Assembly (NCBI GenBank): GCA_020048295.1
Contig: JAIFMT010000252.1
Location: 1 to 7,273, forward strand
Source: Rhodoferax sp.
GTDB taxonomy: Bacteria > Pseudomonadota > Gammaproteobacteria > Burkholderiales > Burkholderiaceae
Direction: 5' to 3'
Length of the DNA: 7,273 nt
Shown here: positions 1 through 6,922 of the stretch, piece after piece
How the letters are laid out: each line of letters starts with the position of its first letter
Numbering within the stretch: the first letter of the stretch is position 1
Translations under genes and position numbers: made by a program
The notes under the pieces: generated by a model
Seen by the model: only the letters and a program-made list of their open reading frames with translations
What the model was told of the DNA's origin: nothing
Databases searched by the model: none

Positions 1-91
1 TGCCCGGCAAGCCAAGCTGCTGGGGGTATCACGCAGCAGCGTTTACTACCATCCCAAGCCCGAATCCAAGGAGGAACTTGAGCTGCTCAAG
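1..91 (+). pseudogene. IS3-family transposase orfB, internal fragment
   Basis: Reading from base 2 gives ARQAKLLGVSRSSVYYHPKP followed by ESKEELELLK. This is the helix-turn-helix region at the start of IS3-family OrfB, just before the DDE integrase core (the usual pattern is a 'LLGVSRSSxYYxPxP' block). The family likeness stops at about codon 30. The frame then continues without likeness (ILVTGVGAFSNQ) to a stop near 234, running through the antisense of the neighbouring ATPase gene. The catalytic DDE domain is absent on this side, so no working transposase is encoded here. The 5' part lies outside the window. It faces the operon tail to tail. The identification rests on motif memory; the family is fairly sure, the exact IS is not. 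Confidence 0.75.
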
Positions 92-123
92 ATTTTGGTC
101 ACCGGAGTTGGGGCCTTCTCCAA
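92..123. other. Junction between IS3 fragment and operon end
   Basis: These roughly 30 bases lie between the last recognisable transposase codon and the stop codon of the last operon gene. I see no hairpin followed by a T-run on the minus strand, so the operon has no evident intrinsic terminator here. A weak GGAG/CTCC inverted pair (about 106-121) is interrupted by mismatches and lacks a U-tract. The original terminator was probably lost when the IS remnant was joined, or it is not of the intrinsic type. Confidence 0.4.
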
Positions 124-1092
124 TCAGCTGTGTAGATGGCACTCCACCCAATGCGGGTTGTCGGCGGTTCCAACCTGGACCTGCTGGGGCGCATCGACCC
201 GGCACCGATCCATGCCGTGCGCACACCGTGGATGAAAGCGACACCCGTTGGGCAAGTTGTCGGGGCTGGGAAGTTCGCCCATTAGCGGCATCACCTTGGC
301 TACAGCCTGCTGACTGGGCGGTTCGGGTTCGGGAATTGCAGCAAGCAGTGCCTGGGTGTACGGGTGCTGGGGCTTCGTGAAAACCTGGGCGGCATCACCC
401 ATCTCCACCACACGCCCTAGATACATGACAGCAACTGCATCGCTGACATACTTCACTACGGCCAGATTGTGCGAGATGAACAGATAGGACAAGCCGCTTT
501 CGCGCTGTAGGTCGGTCAGGAGGTTGAGCACTTGGCTCTGGATAGAAACGTCAAGGGCCGAGACCGGCTCATCGGCCACGATCATCTGCGGCTTTAGGGC
601 GAGAGCACGCGCAATACAAATGCGTTGCCGTTGCCCCCCCGAAAACTCGTGCGGATACCGCGCGGCGGCCTCTGTTGGCAAGCCCACGGTGTCGAGCAGT
701 CGCACCACCTCACGGGTGCGCTCGGCGGCGCTGCCGATGCGGTGGATGACCAGCGGCTCCTCAATGAGTCGTCCCACGGTCATGCGCGGATCAAGCGCCG
801 CCTGTGGGTCCTGAAAAATCACCTGCATGTGCTTGCGCACCTCGCGCAGCAATGCAGGGGGTAGCAGGGTGACATCATGGCCCATGAAACGCACGGAACC
901 GCTGCTGGGCTCGATCAAACGCAGAATCAGCCGCCCCAGGGTGGATTTGCCACAACCCGATTCACCCACTACACCCAAAGTCTGGCCCTGGCGCAGGGAG
1001 AAGCTCACGCGATCAACCGCCTGCAATTGATGCCCACCTTTAAGCGGAAAAGTCTTGCTGAGTTCGATCACATCGAGCAACGGGGCTGTCAT
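124..1092 (-). CDS. Peptide/nickel-type ABC importer, ATPase subunit F (DppF/OppF-like)
   Basis: Cytoplasmic ATPase of 322 residues, a normal length for the DppF/OppF group. It should pair with the D ATPase beneath permeases B and C and power import. Visible motifs in order: Walker [10 protein letters not shown] (43-51), Q-loop Gln94 in IFQDPQAALDP, signature FSGGQRQR (150-157), Walker B MIVADEP with Asp174 and Glu175, and H-loop His208 in ISHNLAV. The C-terminal oligopeptide/dipeptide extension (about 240-322) has the HPYTQALL and GCRFHPRC blocks, with cysteines at 284, 290, 297 and 318. The ATG start overlaps the stop of the preceding ATPase gene as ATGA. It has a GGAG ribosome binding site five bases upstream (1098-1101), so translation is probably coupled. 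This is the last gene of the operon. The function class is very sure; the substrate is unknown. Confidence 0.96.
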   Translation of the reverse strand: MTAPLLDVIELSKTFPLKGGHQLQAVDRVSFSLRQGQTLGVVGESGCGKSTLGRLILRLIEPSSGSVRFMGHDVTLLPPALLREVRKHMQVIFQDPQAALDPRMTVGRLIEEPLVIHRIGSAAERTREVVRLLDTVGLPTEAAARYPHEFSGGQRQRICIARALALKPQMIVADEPVSALDVSIQSQVLNLLTDLQRESGLSYLFISHNLAVVKYVSDAVAVMYLGRVVEMGDAAQVFTKPQHPYTQALLAAIPEPEPPSQQAVAKVMPLMGELPSPDNLPNGCRFHPRCAHGMDRCRVDAPQQVQVGTADNPHWVECHLHS

Positions 1093-2117
1093 GTGCTCTC
1101 CATAGGGTGATGGCAGGCGACTTGGTGATCAGACCCGTCGTCGACCAAGGGTGGTGGTGCTGCCCGGCAAACATCTGACACTCGCGCACAGCGCGGGCAA
1201 AAAGCACAGCCGGGTGGACGATCCGCAGCGGAAGGCACGCGCCCGTCAATCACAGGCAGTCGTGCGCCGCGCGGGGTGGACAGCCGAGGGATGGAAGCCA
1301 GAAGCCCGTAGGTATAAGGGTGGCGAGGCGTCTTGAACAACTTGCCTACCGCTGCACTCTCGACGATCCGGCCAGAGTACATCACGGACACCCGATCGCA
1401 GAAACCGGCCACCACGCCCAGGTCGTGGGTGATGACGAGGATGCCCATACCGAGTTCGTCACGCAGACCGCGCAACAGATCCAGTATCTGCGCCTGCAAG
1501 GTCACGTCCAACGCGGTGGTGGGCTCGTCGGCAATTAGAAGCTGCGGTTTGCAGATCAGCGCCATGGCGATTAGCACCCGCTGACGCAATCCGCCAGAGA
1601 GTTCGTGCGGATACTGCTGCAGGCGCCGTTCGGGCGCGTTCACCCCGACGCGCGCCAGCATGTGTAAGACGCGCTGTTGCGCCTCGGCACGCGGCAATGC
1701 TTCGTGCAAGCCAAGTGATTCATGCAACTGGTCGCCCACCGTGAAGGTCGGATTCAGGCTGGTCATCGGGTCTTGAAATACCACACCGATGCGCCGCCCC
1801 CAGACATCGCGCAACGCAGCGCGCGGCATCTGGGTCAGGTCGAGCTCGGCGAGCCGCAAAGAGCCGCTTTCAATATGGCTGGGCGGCGAAGCTTGCAGCC
1901 GAATCGACGACATCGCCATCACGCTTTTGCCGCAGCCCGATTCACCCACAATGCCCAGGGTCTGGCCGGCCTCCACTGAGAATGACACGCCGTCAACGAC
2001 ACGAGGACCGCCTGGCCGCGGGCCAAAGCTCACGGCCAGCTTGTCCACCGAAAACAGCGGCCGATGCAAGCTCGGTGGGGACAATGCCAAAGCGCTGTCA
2101 GCCCATGGGTTCGTCAA
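1089..2117 (-). CDS. Peptide/nickel-type ABC importer, ATPase subunit D (DppD/OppD-like)
   Basis: Second cytoplasmic ATPase of the importer, about 342 residues with the start used here. Motifs: Walker A GESGCGKS (58-65), Q-loop Gln115 in [10 protein letters not shown], signature LSGGLRQR (173-180; Met is more usual than Leu at the fifth position), Walker B LLIADEP with Asp197 and Glu198, and H-loop His231 in ITHDLGV. The C-terminal extension carries HPYTYGLL and a cysteine cluster CAFCPRC with further Cys at 317 and 335. The start is uncertain. There is no in-frame ATG near the expected N-terminus. I chose TTG at 2117 because it overlaps the amidase stop (TTGA), as coupled genes do, but no strong ribosome binding site precedes it. 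In-frame TTG codons a little downstream, or a GTG just before VDKLAVSF, are alternatives. The first ~20 residues are therefore doubtful; the ATPase itself is certain. Confidence 0.94.
   Translation of the reverse strand: MTNPWADSALALSPPSLHRPLFSVDKLAVSFGPRPGGPRVVDGVSFSVEAGQTLGIVGESGCGKSVMAMSSIRLQASPPSHIESGSLRLAELDLTQMPRAALRDVWGRRIGVVFQDPMTSLNPTFTVGDQLHESLGLHEALPRAEAQQRVLHMLARVGVNAPERRLQQYPHELSGGLRQRVLIAMALICKPQLLIADEPTTALDVTLQAQILDLLRGLRDELGMGILVITHDLGVVAGFCDRVSVMYSGRIVESAAVGKLFKTPRHPYTYGLLASIPRLSTPRGARLPVIDGRVPSAADRPPGCAFCPRCARVSDVCRAAPPPLVDDGSDHQVACHHPMEST
1096..1101 (-). promoter_or_regulatory. Ribosome binding site of ATPase F gene
   Basis: GGAGAG on the minus strand lies just before the ATG at 1092, inside the last codons of the upstream ATPase gene. 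It supports the ATGA-overlap start and translational coupling. Confidence 0.6.
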
Positions 2118-3088
2118 TCGAACACCACGCGCGGGAAGTAAAACGACACCAGCCAGTTCGGCATGTCCACGATTTCGCTGATGCGCAAATCGCCGCAGAC
2201 ACTGCACAGCATGTAGGCCTGCTCAGCGGGCATGCCCTGGGTCTTGCTCAATAGTTCAACCATGCCGCGCACGGCACTACGGGCTGCCTCCATCAGGTCG
2301 GGGCCAATGCCGGTGGTGACTTCATAGCCTTTGGCATCCAAGTGTCGTGTCACCGGCCCGGGGGTCGTGAAACGCGGGAAAGCCAGCGGTGTCTGCTTGA
2401 TCAGCTCAAACTTCAGCGCCACACTCATGGGACTTTCTATCGCCGTGCCGCACACCTCGCCGTCGCCCTGCGCCGCATGCGTGTCACCGACCGAAAATAG
2501 CGCACCGACCACCTCGACGGGCAGATACAGCTCGGTGCCGGCTGAGAGGTCGCGCACGTCCATGTTGCCACCAACCCGGCGTGGCGGCACGATGCTTTGC
2601 ACCCCCATCGCCGCTGGTGCCACCCCGATGGTGCCTGTGAAAGGCTTGAGCGGAACACGCCCGAACTTGCCGAACATCGAGGGTGCCATGGTCGTCACGT
2701 CATAAGACCAGATATGCAGTGCCGGGTCCTTGAACTCATCAGCCAACAAGCCAAATCCGGGAATGTTGGCAGTCCAGCCCCAGCCCGAAGGCTTGAAAGA
2801 CTCCAGCGTGACCTTGAGGATGTCACCGGGTTCAGCCCCCTCAATGAACACCGGGCCAGTGACCGGGTTGATGCGATCAAAGTCCAGGGTTCCAACGTCC
2901 TCCACCGTGGATGCGGGCGACAGTTGGCCGCCTGAGGCCTCGTAAACGTCAAACTCCACTGAGGTGCCGGGGTCAATGTGCAGTACAGGTCGTAAGCCGT
3001 TATCCCAGCCGATATGGCTTTGTGCGTGGTGAATGGTGTGCGCCGGACAACCGCAGCCTGCGCCATGGCTGTGTGGTGTTGGTGTCAT
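2114..3088 (-). CDS. Acetamidase/formamidase family amide hydrolase
   Basis: Cytoplasmic hydrolase of 324 residues, the usual size for the FmdA/AmdA family, which splits short amides such as formamide or acetamide into the acid and ammonium. Family hallmarks visible: GGNMD (173-177), then GDTHAAQGDGEVCGTAIE (201-218), and near the C-terminus CSVCGDLRISEIVDMPN (295-311). No signal peptide is seen. The N-terminus is rich in His and Cys (HSHGAGCGCPAHTIHH, 6-21), which could bind metal. The ATG at 3088 has a GGGGGA ribosome binding site four bases upstream and lies 13 nt after the binding-protein stop. An in-frame extension further upstream would run into the binding-protein gene and lacks family likeness. 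The gene sits inside an ABC importer operon, between the binding protein and the ATPases, so its substrate is probably the imported solute or a product of it (inference). Other amides are possible; family assignment is strong, substrate open. Confidence 0.93.
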   Translation of the reverse strand: MTPTPHSHGAGCGCPAHTIHHAQSHIGWDNGLRPVLHIDPGTSVEFDVYEASGGQLSPASTVEDVGTLDFDRINPVTGPVFIEGAEPGDILKVTLESFKPSGWGWTANIPGFGLLADEFKDPALHIWSYDVTTMAPSMFGKFGRVPLKPFTGTIGVAPAAMGVQSIVPPRRVGGNMDVRDLSAGTELYLPVEVVGALFSVGDTHAAQGDGEVCGTAIESPMSVALKFELIKQTPLAFPRFTTPGPVTRHLDAKGYEVTTGIGPDLMEAARSAVRGMVELLSKTQGMPAEQAYMLCSVCGDLRISEIVDMPNWLVSFYFPRVVFD

Positions 3089-3092
3089 GGTG

Positions 3093-3098
3093 TCCCCC
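3093..3098 (-). promoter_or_regulatory. Ribosome binding site of amidase gene
   Basis: GGGGGA on the minus strand, four bases before the ATG at 3088, in the 13-nt gap after the binding-protein stop. It favours this ATG over the longer in-frame upstream extension. Confidence 0.5.
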
Positions 3099-3101
3099 GC
3101 A

Positions 3102-4718
3102 TCATTTGTTGATGTACACGTTGTCATAGTTGATCGGGATGCGAACCGGATCAACAAACAACGCGTCGGCACCACCCAGGCGCTTTGAACGCATGCTGAA
3201 GCGCTGCTCGTTAAAGATCGGTGCCCATGGTGCGTCTTTCATGATGTCGGTGAAAATGCCTTTCCACAAGACAGCACGCTCAGCAGCCTTAGCCGGGCTG
3301 GACATTGCGTCGGCGGCTTCGGCACGCTTGTCCATGTCCTTGTTGCAGTACCACGACCAGTTCCAGCCTCCCGCAGTGGCACCGGAACACCCCAGGATTG
3401 GACCGTAGAAGTTGGACGGGTCCGGAAAGTCCGCGATCCACGCCATGCCACCGGACCAGATCATCGGCGCTGTTTTGGGCTTGCCACCAGCAGCAATCAC
3501 GTTGGCCTGGGCCAGGTTCTTCAGCTTGACCTTGATACCGATCTTTGACAGGTCTTCTTGAATAGCCTGAGCGATGCGCGGGTTGGGGTCCACGTTATAA
3601 ACATAAAGCTGGGTCTCAAAGCCTTTCTCAAGCCCCGCTTTCTTAAGCAATTCCTTGGCAGCTGTGAGATCGTAGGCGTAGCCTTTGTACTCCTTGTCAA
3701 ATCCCGGCATGGTGGGAGGCAGAGGCTGGTTGGCCACCAACGCGCGGTTGTTGATGATTTTGACGATGCGCGCCTTGTCAATAGCCATGTTCACAGCCTG
3801 ACGTACTTCAAGCTTGTCAAAGGGCTTCATCTCGACGTTCATCGTCACATAACCTGTCTGCAACTGGCCGCCTTCAATGATCATGTCCTTGTACTTGGGG
3901 TCGTTGCGGATCTGCAAAAATTTGGCGGGAGGAATACCGTCACCCGCGAAATCAGCTTCGCCTTTCTCCAACTTGAGGATAGCGGTCATGGGCTCCAGGC
4001 CCACCTGGAACGTGATCTGGTCCAACTTGGGCAGACCTTTGATGAAGTAGTCCGGGTTGCGTTTGAGTACCAACTGCTGACCCAGTTTCCATTCCGCCAT
4101 CATGAACGCCCCACTGCCAACGATCTTTTTGCCAAAGTCTTTGCCAGCCTTGTCAACAGCCTCCTTGGGGACAATGGAAGCGAAATTAATGGCCATGGCA
4201 TGCAAGAACGTCGCATCCGGGCGGGACAGTGTGAATTTCACTGTGTTGGGATCCACTACCGTGATCCCCTTGACTTCTTTGGCTTTGCCGCCCTTGAAGT
4301 CAGCCATGCCGCTGATGCTATCAAAAAAGCCAGCGCCCGGACTTTCGGTCTTTGGGTTGGTGGTGCGCTCCAAAGAGTATTTGACATCTTGCGCGGTGAT
4401 CTCCCGACCGTTGTGGAACTTGACGCCTTTGCGCAGTTTGAAGGTGTAGGTTTTACCGTCAGCAGCAATGTCAAAACTCTCGGCCAGGCTGGGAATCAAT
4501 TCGGCGGTGCCTGGCTTGTAATCCATGAGGCGGACAAACAGGCTTTTGATGATCGACCAATTGACCCAGTCATAACCGATGGCTGGGTCAAGCGTAACAA
4601 TATCATCCTTGTAGGTGACGATGATGGATCCGCCTTGTGGCCCCTCCTGTGCGGCTGCAGGCAATGCAGTAAGGCTTATCGCGGCGAGTATGGCGGCTGT
4701 CAGGGCACGAAGTTTCAT
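3102..4718 (-). CDS. Periplasmic substrate-binding protein of peptide/nickel-type ABC importer (SBP family 5)
   Basis: Extracytoplasmic solute receptor of 538 residues, normal for the DppA/OppA (SBP_bac_5) family. The N-terminus MKLRALTAAILAAISLTA is a classic Sec signal with likely cleavage after AAA-Q near residue 23-24. No lipobox cysteine is seen, so it should be a soluble periplasmic protein. Family blocks: TLDPA (42-46), LIPSLAESF, YTFKLRKGVKFHNG followed by ITAQDVKYSLER, then VGSGAFMM, RNPDYF, and the hinge-side WIADFPDPSNF (427-437), whose Asp in related proteins helps hold the ligand's amino group. A Gly/Trp-rich loop with cysteines near 444 and 458 follows and may form a periplasmic disulfide. 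The ATG at 4718 is chosen because the signal peptide starts there; the 17-codon extension upstream is unlike a signal peptide. It follows permease B by 59 nt. The ligand cannot be told from sequence. Confidence 0.95.
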   Translation of the reverse strand: MKLRALTAAILAAISLTALPAAAQEGPQGGSIIVTYKDDIVTLDPAIGYDWVNWSIIKSLFVRLMDYKPGTAELIPSLAESFDIAADGKTYTFKLRKGVKFHNGREITAQDVKYSLERTTNPKTESPGAGFFDSISGMADFKGGKAKEVKGITVVDPNTVKFTLSRPDATFLHAMAINFASIVPKEAVDKAGKDFGKKIVGSGAFMMAEWKLGQQLVLKRNPDYFIKGLPKLDQITFQVGLEPMTAILKLEKGEADFAGDGIPPAKFLQIRNDPKYKDMIIEGGQLQTGYVTMNVEMKPFDKLEVRQAVNMAIDKARIVKIINNRALVANQPLPPTMPGFDKEYKGYAYDLTAAKELLKKAGLEKGFETQLYVYNVDPNPRIAQAIQEDLSKIGIKVKLKNLAQANVIAAGGKPKTAPMIWSGGMAWIADFPDPSNFYGPILGCSGATAGGWNWSWYCNKDMDKRAEAADAMSSPAKAAERAVLWKGIFTDIMKDAPWAPIFNEQRFSMRSKRLGGADALFVDPVRIPINYDNVYINK

Positions 4719-4777
4719 GGTGATGCGCTTTCTGGAAGGGTTGAAGGAAATGGAAACATGGAACGACAAGAAAGAAT
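4719..4777 (-). other. 59-nt gap before binding-protein gene
   Basis: This is the largest gap inside the operon. It contains a weak AGAAAG ribosome-binding-like stretch about ten bases before the ATG at 4718. I see no convincing -35/-10 pair and no hairpin that would give separate control or processing. It may simply be a leader for the highly expressed binding protein. Confidence 0.35.
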
Positions 4778-5698
4778 TCAGTGAAGCCGGATGCGGGGGT
4801 CGATCAATGGCGCCACCAAGTCAGCCAGCAGATTTCCGAGAATGATGGCCACGGCGGCCACCAGGGTGACGCCCATGATGATCGGTATATCGACTTGCTG
4901 AATGGCTTGCCAGGCCAATTGACCAATGCCCGGCCAGCCGAATACAGACTCAACAACCACCGCGCCACCCATGAAAAGACCGATATCAATACCGATCATG
5001 GCCACGACCGGCAGCAAAGCGTTGCGCAAGGCGTGGCGCAACATCACACGCATTTCAGAGGCACCTTTAGCCCGCGCAGTGCGAATGTAGTCTTGGGTCA
5101 GTACCTCGATCATCGAGGAGCGCAGCATGCGCGCGTACCAGCCAGCGCCCAGCAGTCCCAGCGTTAGCGCAGGCAAGACCAGGTGTTTGAATTCTCCATA
5201 GCCACCCACCGGAAACCAATCAAGCGCCACCGAGAAGACATAAAGCATCAGCAGACTGGCGACGAACTGCGGGGTGGAAACACCGATAAACGAAATCAAC
5301 ATGACCGCGTTGTCTGAACGTTTGCCCTGGCGCGCCGCTGCAAACAGACCGATGGACAGGCCAATCACGAGTTCGCAGCCTATGGCGCCGCCCATCAGCA
5401 AAAGTGTTGCCGGCATGCGAGAAGCCACCACCTCGGCGACCTCAGTTTTTTGTGCATAAGAACGGCCCAGGTCGCCTTGCGCTAGCCCGACTACATAGCG
5501 GCCATACTGCTGGTGGAAAGGCAAATCCAGCCCCAACTGCTGGCGAATGCTGGCGACCGTCTCAGCCGTGGCACTACGCCCTGCGATTTGCCTGGCAGGG
5601 TCGGCCGGCAGGATGTAGAGAAGTGAGAAGGTGATGAGGGTCACTCCTAACAACAACAGCACGGCCTGCGTCAAGCGGCTCAGCATATAGCGCATCAT
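4778..5698 (-). CDS. ABC importer permease subunit B (DppB/OppB-like)
   Basis: Inner-membrane permease of 306 residues, the usual DppB length. The first transmembrane segment is at about 10-30 (AVLLLLGVTLITFSLLYIL), followed by the periplasmic DPARQIAG stretch typical of the group. Further hydrophobic segments lie near 98-122, 130-158, 172-190, 228-250 and 272-298. The cytoplasmic EAA loop that contacts the ATPases is at about 199-231 (TQDYIRTARAKGASEMRVML then RHALRNALLP), with the conserved RTARAKG core. The C-terminus ends in the common DPRIRLH-type tail. ATG codons at 5698, 5695 and 5686 are all possible; 5698 is used, 10 nt after the permease C stop. The reading frame stays open upstream into permease C, but that part has no family likeness. 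It forms the channel together with permease C. Function class very sure. Confidence 0.95.
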   Translation of the reverse strand: MMRYMLSRLTQAVLLLLGVTLITFSLLYILPADPARQIAGRSATAETVASIRQQLGLDLPFHQQYGRYVVGLAQGDLGRSYAQKTEVAEVVASRMPATLLLMGGAIGCELVIGLSIGLFAAARQGKRSDNAVMLISFIGVSTPQFVASLLMLYVFSVALDWFPVGGYGEFKHLVLPALTLGLLGAGWYARMLRSSMIEVLTQDYIRTARAKGASEMRVMLRHALRNALLPVVAMIGIDIGLFMGGAVVVESVFGWPGIGQLAWQAIQQVDIPIIMGVTLVAAVAIILGNLLADLVAPLIDPRIRLH

Positions 5699-5708
5699 GC
5701 GAAAGCTT

Positions 5709-6578
5709 TCATGTGCGCCGGGCGCCGAGCGTTGGGTCGAGTGCCTCGCGCAGTGCATCGCCCAGAATGTTGAAACACACGGCCATCAAGACAATCGCTG
5801 CGCCAGGAATAAACACCAGCCAGGGGGCGGTGGCGAAGTAGCTCTGGTTCTCGAAAATGATGTTTCCCCAAGAGGGCGTCGGTGGCTGGACCCCAATGCC
5901 CAAGAACGACAAGGTAGCCTCCAGAAGTACGGTCGTGGCAATGCCCAGCGTGCCATAGACGATCAGCGTAGGTGCCAGGTGCGGGACGATATGGCGAAAC
6001 AGGATGCGCGAAGGTGTGGCACCGAGGCTGCGTGCAGCTTCCACAAAACCGCGCTCGGCCAGAGACACCGTCTGGGTATAAACCACTCGGGCTACCTGCA
6101 CCCAATTGACCATGGCAATCACGATGGCCACGATCCAGAGACTCGGCGTGAAGATGGCCGACAGCACGATAGCCAACAACAGCGCAGGAAAACACATCAT
6201 CAGATCGGTGAAGCGCATCAGCACCGAGCCAGCCCAGCCTCGCAAGAAACCGGCAAATACCCCAACCAGGGTGCCTACGAGTAATGCAATCCCGTTGGCG
6301 ACCACCCCAATCATCAGCGAGGTCTGGGCGCCAAAGATGACCCGGGAAAACAAATCCCTACCAAGCAGGTCAGTGCCAAACCAGAACTTCAACGAGGGCG
6401 GTAATGGTGCGCCCTCAATCGTTAACCCGTCAAAGAAGGTCTCTTCTGGTGCATAACGGGTCAACCATGGTGCAAGAAGAGCAGCGACCACCATCAATAC
6501 GAGCAAGACCGTCGCAACGATTGTGATCTTGCCATGTCGATGAATGATGCCTGATGTTACTGATGCCGAAATGGTCAT
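5709..6578 (-). CDS. ABC importer permease subunit C (DppC/OppC-like)
   Basis: Inner-membrane permease of 289 residues, the usual DppC length. A short cytoplasmic N-terminus leads into the first transmembrane segment at about 18-38, then the OppC_N-type linker with FWFGTDLLGRDLFSRVIFGA (66-84), the hallmark of C-type permeases. More membrane segments lie near 87-112, 126-164, 204-222 and 253-275. The EAA loop is at about 179-207 (FVEAARSLGATPSRILFRHI). Near the end are LEATLSFLGIGVQPPTPSWG and LGDALREALDPTLGARR, both strongly typical. The ATG at 6578 is preferred; a TTG at 6593 in the same frame would add five residues, and neither has a strong ribosome binding site. It is the first gene of the operon, although B usually precedes C in this family. 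Confidence 0.95.
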   Translation of the reverse strand: MTISASVTSGIIHRHGKITIVATVLLVLMVVAALLAPWLTRYAPEETFFDGLTIEGAPLPPSLKFWFGTDLLGRDLFSRVIFGAQTSLMIGVVANGIALLVGTLVGVFAGFLRGWAGSVLMRFTDLMMCFPALLLAIVLSAIFTPSLWIVAIVIAMVNWVQVARVVYTQTVSLAERGFVEAARSLGATPSRILFRHIVPHLAPTLIVYGTLGIATTVLLEATLSFLGIGVQPPTPSWGNIIFENQSYFATAPWLVFIPGAAIVLMAVCFNILGDALREALDPTLGARRT

Positions 6579-6644
6579 GAGTGCAACAAGCAATTAGTGT
6601 GCCATATTTCGCCGTAAAGGTCTTGATTTGATTATTCAAGTCAA
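6579..6644 (-). promoter_or_regulatory. Putative operon upstream region with inverted repeat
   Basis: This short gap lies between the WYL remnant and permease C. It contains a near-palindrome at 6623-6644. On the minus strand the arms are TTGACTTGA and TCAAATCAA around ATAA, pairing at 8 of 9 positions. A weak promoter-like pair, TTTACG then TAATTG 16 bases apart, lies between it and the gene (about 6592-6619). The symmetry is what a dimeric repressor or activator would bind, but no regulator can be assigned. The operon could instead have been read from the upstream WYL gene. Confidence 0.35.
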
Positions 6645-6839
6645 TCACCAATACTGCTCAAGGGAAGCGCGAAGTTCATTCATGACTTCATCACGCAGTT
6701 GCCTCGGTCCCAGCACCTCCACATATCGCCCCTGGCACGAGCTATCCATCGACAGTTCCCGGATGTCCGTGAACAGTACCTCCAGAATCAAGCTGCCATC
6801 CTTCTGATCGGTGACTTTTTCACCCAACCAACGCTCTCG
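6645..6839 (-). pseudogene. WYL-domain transcriptional regulator, C-terminal remnant
   Basis: The last ~65 codons read ERWLGEKVTDQKDGSLILEV, then LFTDIRELSMDSSCQGRYVE, then VLGPRQLRDEVMNELRASLEQYW. This is the C-terminal part of the WYL family, normally an N-terminal HTH domain followed by a WYL ligand-sensing domain and this tail (typical pattern: DGSL..., RELxxxxxxxGxxVEVLxPxxLRxEV). In frame, the sequence meets a TAG at 6849-6851, and all likeness is lost beyond about 6840. The DNA-binding and sensing parts are therefore missing, and there is no proper start codon. The SSCQ stretch replaces what is usually a hydrophobic turn, perhaps a sign of decay. It stands 66 nt upstream of permease C on the same strand, so the intact ancestor may have been the local regulator (inference). 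Confidence 0.7.
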
Positions 6840-6861
6840 GGGACAAAACTAGGACACTTGA
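6840..6861. repeat. Imperfect tandem repeat at the WYL break point
   Basis: Two adjoining imperfect 10-base units, GGACAAAACT (6841-6850) and AGGACACTTG (6851-6860), lie exactly where the WYL reading frame loses likeness. A terminal repeat of an insertion sequence would look like this, and an eight-T run follows at 6867-6874. No element can be named from memory, and no transposase gene is found beside it. Confidence 0.25.
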
Positions 6862-6922
6862 ACGAATTTTTTTTGGCGTTTCGGTATCCTAAGACTTACA
6901 TCTGAACTCTGGACTGATAATA

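Noticed and set aside
3558..4784. A 408-codon open frame on the plus strand, opposite the binding-protein gene
   Set aside because: It lies antisense to a clear SBP family 5 gene. Its product shows no domain or family likeness, and long antisense frames are common opposite GC-biased genes.
5695..6195. 166-codon minus-strand frame inside the permease C gene
   Set aside because: It is a shifted frame of a well-supported permease gene, with composition typical of a shadow frame.
6893..6921. Plus-strand promoter with GATAAT as -10
   Set aside because: The base block 17 nt upstream is a poor -35 match, and the hairpin follows directly downstream.
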